Assembly (NCBI RefSeq): GCF_018499875.1
Contig: NZ_JAHBAY010000018.1
Location: forward strand, 112,222 to 176,221
Direction of reading: 5' to 3'
Source of the DNA: Kineosporia corallincola
GTDB lineage: Bacteria > Actinomycetota > Actinomycetes > Actinomycetales > Kineosporiaceae
Length of the DNA: 64,000 nt
Shown here: in pieces, positions 29,701 to 41,700 of the stretch
Layout of the letters: each line of letters begins with the position of its first letter
How positions within the stretch are numbered: position 1 is the first letter of the stretch
The notes under the pieces: model-generated
What the model saw: the letters and a program-made list of their open reading frames with translations, nothing else
Databases searched by the model: none
Told to the model about the DNA's origin: nothing
Made by a program: the position numbers and the translations under genes

Positions 29701-32700
29701 CGGAGTCGGAGTCACTGTCGGACCCGATGCCGGAGTCGCTGTCGGACTCGTTCTGATCGGCGTGGAAACCCCCGCCGCGCAGGGTCATCCCGTCCAGGCC
29801 CGCGGCCAGGGCGGTGGTCTCCAGGTCGGCCCGGGCGCGGTCCAGCGACCAGTTCAGCGTGCTGTCGTCGACCCATTCCAGGCCGAGCGTCGCACCACTG
29901 GGCAGGATCAGCAGGAACTCGTCGCCGGCCGGCTCGATCAGGGCGAATCCGTACGAACCCCGCAGGTCGCGCAGCCGCTGGTCGCCGAGGTACTGCCCGA
30001 CGACCAGGGTGCGGTAGCCGTGTTCCGGGCGGGAGTCCAGGTCGCGGGTCAGGTCGTCGATCAGGCCGGAGGAGTACGACGGGCTCCGGCGGGACCGGTC
30101 CGGGGTGAGATCGAGGACCGACCAGCCGCTGTCGGCGGCCAGGGCGTTCAGCCAGCCGCGGCCGGTCAGGTCCGAGGCCGGCAGCGTGCGCAGACCGCTC
30201 TCGTTCCAGGTGGTCCGGGTCGCGGCGCCCAGCGCGGCGGCGGCCAGGCCGCCGTTGTCGTCGCTGAGCTGCCGGGCCGCCTGGGCCACGTCGAAGGCCC
30301 GCTGCCCGATCTCGCGCACCTGGCGCACCACCCGGTCGGTGCCGTCCAGGGTGTCCTGGTGGGTGTTCATCGGGCCTTGCGGGGTGCCGACCTGGTGCGG
30401 CGAGTACCGCCCCTCGAAGGCGAGGAGGTCCGGGCCGCCGGTCCAGGCCGGTTCCACCGGCACCACGGTCGTGCCGCCGTACACGTCGTGCTGGTCGATC
30501 GCCTCCAGCTCGTTCTGCGCGAAGGCGGTGCTCAGCAGGGTCCTCGGGCTGTAGAGCCGGTCGTTGCCCTGGAGCTGCTCGTCGAGCCACCCGTCGTTCG
30601 CGCTCTGCCGCGCCACGGCGAAGTCGCCGATCCGCCCGGCCAGGTGGTCGGCCTGCTCCAGCAGCCAGGTCTGCGCCACCCCGGGCAGGGCCTGCACGTG
30701 CTTCAGCAGCGAGTGCCGGCTCATCGCGACCACGGAGTTCTTCAGCTGGATCGGGCTGCCGGAGTTGTTCATCCGCCAGGCCTGGCTGATGCCGACGGCC
30801 TGGGCGTACGCCACGGTCAGCACCCCCTCCAGGTGCAGCGACTCGGCGAAGCCACGCAGGAACGAGATCTCCGCGCCGGGCAGCGACCGCCCGGCGACGC
30901 CGGTGAGGAAGCCCGGCATCTCGGTCTCGGCGAACTCGCCCGCCTCGGCCAGGATCCGCTTCGGCATCCCGGCGGACAGCAGCGAGCCGATCGCGTCGGA
31001 CAGGCCGTGCAGCAGGGTGGTGATGCCCGCCCCGGGCACCCCCTCGGTGACCTGGATGAAGAACCCGGCCGGGTGCACCTGTTCGGCACGCCACAGCGGG
31101 TGCTGGGCGAATTCCTCGGCCACGACCGCGTCTTCGGCCAGCAGGGCGGCCTCGACCCGCAGGGCGGCCCGGTACCGCGCGGTCGACTCCGCGCGCTGGG
31201 TGCGCACCCAGTCGCGCAGCATGTCCTCCCGGCCGTACCTGACCGGGTGCAGGGCCGACTCGACGAACGAGTCGCGCAGCCCGGCGTACTCCAGCCAGGA
31301 CAGCACACCCTTGGCGTTCTCGTGCAGGTGGCCGACGTCCGTGGCGACGCCGATCTCCTGGGTCACCCCGGCCCCGGGCCCGTAGACGGCCTCGACGATG
31401 AACGCGGAGTACCCGCTCCCGCGCCGCACACCGCCGAACCGCTCGGCCATCCGGGCGGACATGTAGTGCCGGCCGTCCTCGCCCACCACGAACTGCGCCG
31501 TGTCGGTCTTCAGCAGCACGCCGAGCGTGGGGATCCCGGCGAAGGTGGCGTTGCCGTCCTCCGGGTAGTGGGCCGGGTCGTGACGCTCGCCGACGACGAT
31601 GTACGACTCGATCGCGCCGCCGGTGAGCCCACCGACGATGCTCTCGTCCCGGCGGGCGTTGGCGTACTCGACGAGATCGACCGTCAGCCGGCTCATCTCA
31701 CCGGTCAGGGCCTGGTCGAGCTCGGGTGCCGAGCCCATCCGCTCCAGGGCCACGGCGGCCACCAGCGGCACGAACGCCTCCCGCAGCACGTTCCCGCGCC
31801 CGGTGAACATCCCGTCCAGACCACCGAACTCGTGGGCGGCCCGCTGCACCAGCCGGGTGGCCACGTCGACCACCGGGCCGGTTCGCAGAGTCAGGCCACC
31901 GGTCCGCCCGGCGTCCCGCAGGTCAACCGCCGTGGTGGCGAGATCCCAGAGCCGGAAGAGGGTTTCGTCGTCACCCGGATTCCCGAGCTCCAGCCGGGCA
32001 GCCAGGGCCAGCAGGTCTTCCCGCGACGCCCGGCCGGTCTCCTCCTGGTCCTGGGCGAGCCGGTCCAGCACCTCCTGCACCTCGCGCAGCCGGTCGACCG
32101 GGTCACCGGCCCGGTAGCGGCTGTACGGGAACAGGACCCGGGGATCCTGCTGACCGGCCGCCTGCTGCCAGGTGTCGCGGCTCAGGCCGATCAGGCTCTC
32201 GGCCTGGTCGCCCAGCACCGCGACGCGCACCATCAGGCCGCCCACGAAGCGCTCTTCGAGAGTGCCGACGCCGACCCCGGAATCCCGGTTGGGCCGGGTG
32301 AACTCGACGTCGACCCCGGTGCCGCCGGACTGCCCGAGGTAGACCGGCGGGTTCGCGACCAGCGCGGTGAGCAGGAAGTCGCGCAGGACGAACGACGGAC
32401 GGCCGGGGAAGGCCATCCGGATGTCGGGCAGCTGCCCACTCTGCCCCCCGACGAAGGCATCCAGGGTCGGGTTGTGCTCCCGCACATGCTGTTCCCAGAG
32501 GTCGATCACCCGTTCGTGGTGACGTTCCAGGAAACGCGTGGACGACGGCGCGAGGTCGTCGAGCATCCGCCGCCAGACCGCCAGCGAGGTCCGCGACGCC
32601 GCCAGGGTGAGGTTGCGGGGCAGGCGCTGCCCGTCGGCCGTGGCCAGGGCGATCGCGGACGACTGGGTGTAGGTCAGCGCCAGGTAGCCACGCAGGGCCT

Positions 32701-35700
32701 CGACCCTCAGGTCGGCGTCGGCCCGGCGGTCCAGCTCGGCCGGGGTCAGCACCGGAGCGTCCCAGCCGCGTAGCACGGCCGAGGTGACCCGGACGGCGAA
32801 GTCCAGGCCCTGCTGGTTCAGCCGGGCCGCCTTGCCCGAGGAACCGACCCCCCGGCGCACCAGGTTCATCCGGGAACGCAACGAGATCAGCAGTTTCCAC
32901 AGACCGGTCAGCGGCACGTCCACCGAGTGGTGCACCGCGACGGCCAGCGGGTCGGTCAGCCCGACGCCCTGGTCGGTGCGCGGCCGGTAGCGCACCGAGG
33001 CCGCCTCCGCACTCGGGAACCGGAAACCGGTCTCCGGCGGCAGCAGTTCGCGCAGCGCCGTCGGCCCGGTGGCCGCCGCCATCCGGCCCACCACGTCCTG
33101 CGTCACCGCGAGCGCGCGCTCCAGCGAGCGCTGCCCGGGCAGCGGGTCCAGGGGGATGCGGCGGGCGACGATCTCGACGATCGGCCGCCGGCTCGGGCCG
33201 AACTGCCAGTAGTCCACCACCAGCTGCACCGCGTCGTTCTCGGCCAGCAGGTACTTGTGCGGGGCGATCACCCCGCGCGGGAACACCAGGTCGCCGCCGT
33301 GGGTCTCGGCCTCGAACCCGTAGTACACGCCCCGCCGGATGTCCGGGGTGGCCATGGATTCCCAGAGCAGGGAGAGGGTTTCGTCGTCACCGGCGCCGGC
33401 GATCCCGAGCTTCCCGGCCAGCGCCAGCAGTGCGGTCCGGTCGGCCGGGGTGGGGAACGGGGCGGGCTGCGCCAGCCGGTCCAGCACGTCCAGGTCGCGC
33501 GCCGCCTGCTCGGGCACCTTCCCGGAGGCGTCGCTCAGTTCGTCGTCGACGTCGAAGAGGTACCAGATGCGCTGGCGCATCAGGTCCTGCTCGTCGACGT
33601 CGCCCACCTTCGGCCCGAGTTCGACGGTGAAGTCGTGGCCCTGCTCGAGCGCGAAGGCCCGGAGGTGATCGACCACGCCCTGGGCCTCGGCCAGGGTGAC
33701 GGCGCGCTGCCAGCCGGCGTTCATCGCCCCCCAGGCGACGACCACCCGGGAGACGTCGCTCCAGCCCAGCTCGCCGTGGAACTGTGCCTCGAAGTACGAG
33801 CCGATCTGCGCGACGCCGTCGACCTCCAGCTCGTGCCGGATCGCCGGGTCGTAGCGGAAGTTCGTGGCCTCACCGAGCAGGTAGCGCACGGTGCGCTCCT
33901 CGCCCTCGGCGATCAGGCCGAACAGGTGCCGGTGGTCGGTGTATCCGCTCAGCGAGCCACTGCTGCCCCGGGGGGTCAGCGTGGTGCGGGTGCGCACCGA
34001 CTCCTTCAGGTGCAGCACGGTCGAGCCGTAACCGAAGGTGCCCGCGCTCTGCCGCGGCGAGATCAGCGCACCGAAGGCAGGGTGCTGCTCCGGGTGCACC
34101 GCGGTGAAGTCACGGCCCACGGAGCGCAGGTCGGGGCCGTAACCCATGCCCAGCTCCTTGGTGCCACGGATCTTCGTGCTCGGGTTGCCCACGACCGCGC
34201 CGGTCTCCCAGAAGGTCAGGAAACGCTCTGTCTGCGTGAGCTTCTCGATCAGCGTGCGGCCGTCGGAGTTCTTCGTGCGGCGCCCGGCGGGCAGGTTGCG
34301 GATCAGCGGGCGCTCGGTGAGCAGCTGGTGGGCCCGGTCGAGGATCTCCTCCGTCCGGTCGGCCGGGTAACCGGTGCCGAAGGCCTGGTTCAGATGCCGG
34401 ATCCGGGCCTTCGCGGCCTCGCGCATCTCGTCCTGCCGGGCCGCCCCCCGCAGTTCCGCGGACAGCAGCGCCCAGCCCTGGGCCGGGGACAGACCCGCCC
34501 AGCCGGGCCGGGTCGCGATCAGATCGCGCACCGCGGCCGCCTCGCCGGGGCTGGGGTTCGCCCACTCCAGCGGCACGTCGGCGCGGCGCTGCGGGGCGTC
34601 CATGATCAGCGACCGGCCGGAGCCGTCGACCAGGGCCGGGGCCACCGGAACGGCACCGGCCACCTGCCAGTGACCGTCCTCGCCCAGGCTCACCGGGGCG
34701 GCGAAACCACCCTCGGGGTCGGCGATCGCGGCGTCCAGGTCGATCGGCAGCGGCGCCGCCAGGCCGGTGACCGACCCGTCCGAGCTGTCGGAGAAGTCGT
34801 CGCCGTCGTCGTACTCGGCATCGGTGCGCTGCGTCAGCAGGATCGCGCGGGTGGCCAGCGGCTGTTCCAGGTGCGGGGCCCGCACCGAGATCCTGGCCGT
34901 GGCCGCGAACTGGTGCTCACCGGTGAGCGGCTCGATCACCACCCGGGCCAGCAGCCCACCGCCGCCGTTCACCGGCGACAGCGGGAGCAGCTGGTCGAAA
35001 GCACCGGAGCGCAACGAGTAACGGATCGCCGCCGGGGTGGTCAGCTGCACCAGCAGGTGGTCCTCGGGCAGACCGGCCACCGTCTGCGGGCCGCCGGCCG
35101 GCGCCGGCATCAGGTGCCCACCGCCGATCCCGGTGACCAGCTCGCGCAGGGTGGCGAGGATGTTCTCCTGCGACCGGGTGAGGTCGTAGGACGTCGTCCA
35201 GTGCTGCTCGCCGGGCAGGGCCCGGGCGCGGTCGCCCTCCAGCGCCTGCATCGCCAGGCGGCGCACGTCGCGCGGGGTCGGCACGAACGACCGCGAGTTC
35301 ATCAGGGTCGGGCCGAGGTCGAGCGTGGAGGTGCCGTGCAGCCGCGCCTGGCTGCCGTCCGCCGGGTGCACCATCACGCCGGGCCGGCGCAGCACGGCCT
35401 GGAGGCTGCCGATGCCCTTGAGCTCGAGGTAACGGTCGAGTTCGCCGATCGTGTGCGAACCCTCGTGGGCGAGCAGCCGGTCCAGGTCCGCGTCGACGTG
35501 GTCGACGAAGATCTGCCGGGCGTGCTGGGCCCCCTGGCCCGGGCTGAGCCGGATCGCCCAGTCCACGTCCGCGCCGATCTGCGGCCCGGACGTGACCACC
35601 GGGGCCACCCGGACGTAGACCGTGCGCCCGGCCACCTCGGCGGCCGGGGCCTGGTCCCAGGCCAGGCGCATCGCGTCGGCCATCCGGCCGGCCACCTCGG

Positions 35701-38700
35701 CGGCCTTCTCCGCGCTGACCCCGGCCTCCGGAACCAGGTGCAGGTGCGGCCGGACCTGGATCAGGATGACCTTCTCGCCGTCCAGCTCGACGATCTTGGC
35801 GGTGTACTGGTACGTCTCCCGCACGGCGGCGAAAGGCCGCTCGTTGAAGGCGATCCGGGCCAGCACGCCGGGCAGCACGTCGGGCCGGACGGTGGGCACC
35901 GGGCGGCCCAGCGCGGCCGTCCGCTGCCGGTGCTGCTGGAAGCCGAGGTCGGCCTCCAGCTGCATCTGCCCGAGCAGTTCGGCCACCCGGGCCCGCTGCT
36001 GCCCGACCGGCGTCTGCCGCATCGCCGCCTCGTGACCGGGGGCGTAGGCGTCCGGCTCGAGCAGCCGCAGCATCGCCCGCAGGGTCGGCACCAGCTCGAC
36101 CGGGATCGTCCCGGTCGAGGCCAGGACCGCCCGGATCGGCTCCGGGTTCGGGGCGAGCGGGTGATGCCCGGCCGAGCCGGTCAGGACGGTGCCCAGCGGG
36201 TCGGGGTCACCGGCCTCGGAGCGCAGGTTCAGCTCCAGTCGCAGCCACTCCAGGTAGGCCTTGACCCGCACCCGGCCGCGGCCCCAGGTCAGGGCGCCAC
36301 GGTCGTAGGCCGACCAGCGCACGGCCCGGAACACGGTGGTGAGGGCCGCGTCCTTCATCTGCCCGGCCGCGTCGTCCGGATCGGCCGCCAGCAGCGCCTC
36401 CAGCTGGGCGCGGGAGATCTGCGCCCCGGCGTCCGGGTCGCGCACCTCGACCAGCGGGCCGCTGACCCGGCGCAGGGTGCCCGGTTCCGTATCGGTGAAA
36501 TAGGCGTCCCAGGCCGGGTTCCAGGGCCGCTGCACCCCGAACTCGGTGGTCTCGCTGCCGTGCCGGGAGACGATGTCGTTGTCGCCGACCAGGTCCGGCC
36601 GGATCAGGCCGGGCCGCCGGTCGTCGTGCAGCAGCACGTGCCGGTGCCCGGGCAGGATCTGCCGCCAGTCCCGCAGCCCGGCCAGGGCCAGCAGGGCGTC
36701 GCCGAGCGGGAAGGCCGACAGCGTCGGCCGGTCACTCACCACCGGCAGGTAGTGCGCGCGCGGCGGCGCGATCGGGCGGTCGCCCAGCACCAGACCGGCC
36801 GGGACGCGGACCTTGTGCAGCCGGCCGGTGCGGCTGACCTCGCCCGGGACGTCGATCAGGTACTCGTCGGTCTGGCCGGGCCGGTCCAGGGACTCCGCCC
36901 AGGCCGGAACCTCGTGCGGCCCGGCAAGCCCGACCTCGCCACCGGCGACCGGCTGCCAGCCGGAGTCCAGGTCGTCGACCAGCCAGGCCGGCGAGCCGTC
37001 GGCCATCGGGACCGGGCGCACCCGGATCCACGGGATCGGGCTCTCCCCGACGACCGCACCGGTGGCCGGGTCGGGGCGGCCCGGGGTGAAGACGACGTCC
37101 AGGCCGGTCTCAGCCGCCAGCCCCCGCACCCAGACCTCGGGCAGCCCCGGCGTGTAGAGCCGGACCGCGGTGACGCCGTCACCGGCCAGCCGGTGCAGGC
37201 GCTCGGCCAGCACGGCCCGGGTGCCGGCCTCGCCGCCGGGGGCGATCAGCACCAGCGCGACGCGGCCCGGTTCCGGCCGGACCAGCCCGGGAACCCGGTC
37301 CGCGCCCTGCGGGCCGAGCACGATCTGACCCGGCTGCCGCCACTCGGTCAGCATCCGGCCGGCCAGGGTGACGGTCTGCGGGGCACTCCCGGGAACGGAC
37401 GGCGGGGCGCTCGGGGCCAGGTGGTACGCCGGCGGCCGCAGCCGGGCTATCTCCTCCTCCACCACCGCCCGCAGGTTCCACAGCGTGTTCTGGGCGTGCG
37501 CCCCCTGGTACAGCTCGTCCAGCCGGTCCCAGGTCAGGCCGACAGCCATGACCTCGTCCAGCACCGCCGGGCCGACCAGCGCGGGCAGCGCCTGCTGGAC
37601 GGGCGCCAGGGCGAGCGGGGCCTCGTCCTGCGTGTACGGCGGCGGGGTGGCCTCCTCGTAGGACTGGACCCGCTCCCGGTCGCCGCGCTCCAGGTGGGCG
37701 ATCGGGTTGTCGGTGCGCCGCCACTCGCGCGCCGGTTCCCCGTCGCTCAACTCGTCAAGGGTGTACGGGTCGACCTCTGCGGTACGGATCCGCACCGCGA
37801 ACCGCGAGACGCCGTCGTCGTCGACGATCTGTCCGATGGCGACCCCACCGGAGACGAATCGGCCCCGCAGCGGCAACGTCGGCAGCTGGATCCGGAAGGT
37901 GCCGCCGAGCAACGCGATCCGGTGCAGCGAATCCTCGTTCGTCCCCTCCAGGAGCTGCTCCTGGAACTGGCGGGACTCGTCGGCGGTGATCAGTGTGCGA
38001 CCGGCCGGGCTGACCGTCTCGACCCCGGAGACGACGCCGCCGCTGAAGAATCTCCGCCAGCGACCGCCGTCCACCGGCAGAAGGTTCTCGAAACCGTTGT
38101 GCAGCAGGCCGTCCCGTAGCCCCTGCCGAACCAGGTCGATCAGCCGTTCCCGCGGCGCCCAGGCCGGGTCGACCTCGATCGGCTGGCGCCGCGGCCGCCA
38201 CTCCAGGTCCTCCCCGGCGGGCGGCGGGAAGGTCTCGACGGTCACCGGGTCCACCCGGTTCACGAAGGTCACGGCGCGGCCGTCGGGGGCCTCGTCGATC
38301 TCCAGCTCCACCCGCTGCCAGGTGCCGGAGGTGGCCAGCGGGTAGCGGGCGTCCTGATGCCGGGATGTGACCTCGCCGGAGGTGAAGACGACGTTCATGT
38401 CCCAGGTCAGCGCCAGGGTCCGGGCCAGCTCCGGGCTCACCCGGCCGGCCAGCAGCCACAGTTCCGGCTGCTCGCCGAACCGGCTCCGGGCCCGGCCGAG
38501 CACGTCGCCCAGCCGGGCCTCGAGGTCGGCGTCGGCAGCGGCGATCCGCCCGTCCGCGCCGACCCATTCCAGGAACGCCGTCTCCGGCGCCCCCGGCGAC
38601 GAGGTGATGGTGTCCAGGACCGCGGCCTGCGGCGCCAGGCGCAGGCCGAACCGGTGCCCGGAAAGCCAGGTCTCGGCGGCCTGACCGGTCCAGTCCTGCG

Positions 38701-41700
38701 GGCGCGGGGCCCGGGCCTGCACGGCCACGTCGGTCTGCGCCTGACGTGCCCACGAAGCCGGGTCGTCGATCAGGGTCTGCTCGAAGACGTCCTGGCGGAA
38801 CTCGTTGGCCTCGCGACGCACGGTCAGCTGGTAACGGTTGCCCGGGCCGGTCGTGGCCAGGCGCCGCAGCGTCAGCTCCAGCGTCAGGGAGGCGCGGCCG
38901 CCCTCGCGCAGCCGCGTGGTCAGCACCGCGGACCCGCCCGGCCGGGTGGCCAGCTGGATCAGCGCGGGCAGGTCGGTCCAGGCGTAGAGCTCGCGCTGGA
39001 ACCGTCGACGCTCGGCCTCGCTCACGCCGTCGAAGCGGCCGGTGACCGAGGTCGTCCCGGTCCGGGTGAACTCGTCCCAGGCGTCCTCGGCCTCGCCACT
39101 CCAGTAGTCCGGCAGCAGCGGGCGCAGGCCGGCGGCCTCCACCCCGGTCCGGGCCATGGTGAGCAGGCGCAGCTGGTCGTCCGCCCCAGCCGGGATCGGG
39201 CCCGTGCGGGAGCTCCACCAGCGCGGGTCGGAGTTCACACCGAAGCTCGAGATGGCGTCCAGCGCGCCCTCTTCCACCGGGTAGGTGGTGGCCAGCGTCT
39301 CGCCCTGCCGGGTGATCAGCACCGCCCCGGGCACCACCTGGGCGACGACCCGGCTGAACCGGGTGCCCTCCGGGGTCTCCAGACGGTGGCGCAGACCGTC
39401 GCGCCGCACCGCGACCTCGCCGGTGGAGTAGAGCAGGTCGAGGCCGAACTCCTCGGCCAGTGACGCCGCGATCCGGTGGGTGACGCCTGGGAAGCCCAGC
39501 ACCGTCCGGGTCGCTGCCGCACCCGAGCGCTCCGGCAGCACCGCCCGCAGATGCGCCGCCAGGTAGGCGCGGTAGCCGCGGAGGGAGGGGTTCGGCAGCT
39601 GGGCCCGGCCGGCCCCCCAGACCAGCACGTTCCGGTCCACCGCCCCGCCGTCGGCAGGGCCGAAGACGTGGTGCGCCGGGAGGGTGGGCGGGTCGACGAG
39701 GTAGGGCATGACCAGCCACAGGCCCTCGGCCAGGTGGTGGGCCACCCCGCCGCCGCGCACGTTGGTGACGGTGCCGGCCCACGGCGACAGCGCCGAGTGC
39801 GGGTCGACGCCCCGGGCCGCCGCAGGCACGTCGGCCTGACGCCCGGAGACGATCGAGCGCACCAGGGCGCGCACGTCGCGCGGGGTCGGCATGAACCGCT
39901 CGCCGGGCTCCACCCGGCCCTGGGCCCCGGCCATCAGCGTCGGGCCGACGTCCAGGCCGTCGGCCGGACGGTAGCCGGCCTCGCCCGGGCTCACCCGCAG
40001 GGCACCCTCACGCAGCAGGTAGCGGGTGCCGGCCGGGGTGGCGTACCGGTCCTGACCGCCCAGCGAGTGGAAGAACTCGTGGGCGAAGACGTACGGGTCG
40101 AAGTCACCGGCGAAGATCAGGTGACTGTTCGCCTGACCGGTCCCCGGGCTGACGCTCTGCACCCAGGCGCCGGGGGCGGGCGTCTGCGGGCCGACGGTGA
40201 TCTCCGGGACCACCCGGACCAGCACGCGCTGCCCGTCGACCACGGTGACCGGCACCGCGTCCCAGACCTCACGGACCGCGGCCTCGCCGAGCCCGGCGAT
40301 CCGGGTCAGCTCCCGCTCGTCGACCCCGTCCAGGCCGAGAAGGTGCACGGGACGCCGGATCTGGAACATCCGGTGACCGCCGGCCTCGACCTCGTGCACG
40401 GTGAAGGCGTACGGGTGGTGCTCGCTCTCCCGCAGGGCCACGTCGACCGTGACCCGGCGCAGCACGTCGTCCAGGTCGACGCCGCTCAGGCTCTCGCGCA
40501 GCTGGGCGTCGGGGAGCTGGTGCAGCCGGGCCACCGGGATCGGCGCGCCCTCCCGCCGGGCGACCACGTCGAGAACCCGCACCAGGGTGGCGCGCTGGTC
40601 CGGGTCGAGGGCCCCGGCACCGGACACGACCGCCCGGAACGCGGCCTGGTGCAGGGTGAACGTGGCGGTCGAGACCTGGCCCACCACCTCGCCCAGCGAG
40701 CGCTCACCGAGCTCGGCGAGCACCACCGAGCGCAAGCCGGTGGCGGTGCGGGCGACCAGATCGGCGGGCGGCAGCACGCCGCGGTTCAGCATCAGCCAGG
40801 AGCCCACCCGGGCCAGGCCCCAGTGCAGCGCCTTCCCGATCGGGCCGGTGCCGGTCAGCGCGGTGTGCAGGTCGGAGACCGGGGGCAGGGTGCCGCCCCA
40901 GTAGTCGGCCGGGTGCACCGCCTCACCGGACACCGGGTAGACCCGGCCCTGCCGGTCGTCGTCGAGCAGGGCCAGCAGGTCGGCCGGGAGCGTGCCCGGA
41001 AGCAGCCCGGCCCGGGAGCCGAAGTCGTTGCCCGGCAACGAGGTCCGGCCCGTGCCCCGGCGGTCGTCGTGCAGCAGGACCGAGGGGTGGGCCCCGGTCA
41101 GCTCACGCCAGCGGTCCAGCATCGCACCGGCCGTGTCCGCCGAGTCAATGTGGGACGACGAGACGACCGGCCGCAGCGCGTCCACCGGCAGAGCGTGCGT
41201 CCAGGCGCCGATCAGCCGCCGGTCGGCCAGCGCGACACCCGCCGCGATGCCCTCCACCTGGACGGTCTCGACCTGCTCGACGGTGCGTCCGGCCAGGGCC
41301 TGGCCGTCGCGCACCGGCACCCGGCCGCCACCGGGCAGCACCCGGCTCAGCTCGGCCGGGCGGTCCGCCCGGTTCACGGCGGACTCCCAGCGCGGGGCCG
41401 GGAAGACCGCCGAGTTCAGCGCCGCCGGGGCGGCCTGCCCCGGCGCCTGGCGCAGCCAGCCGCGCAGGAACCCGCCGTCGACCGGGGCCACCACGAAATG
41501 CGTTCCGTTGAAAGATTTCTCGATCCGGATCGGCTCGGCGGCGAACACCACGTCGGTGCCGCGGCCGGCCAGCTCGGCGGCCAGCTCGGCCGGGACGCCG
41601 CCGACCAGCAGCCGGACGGCGTCGTGGCCCCGGCTCGCGGCGCGGATCGCGTCCTGCACCACCGGGTCGGCGCCGTCGCCGCCGATCGCGATCACGAACC

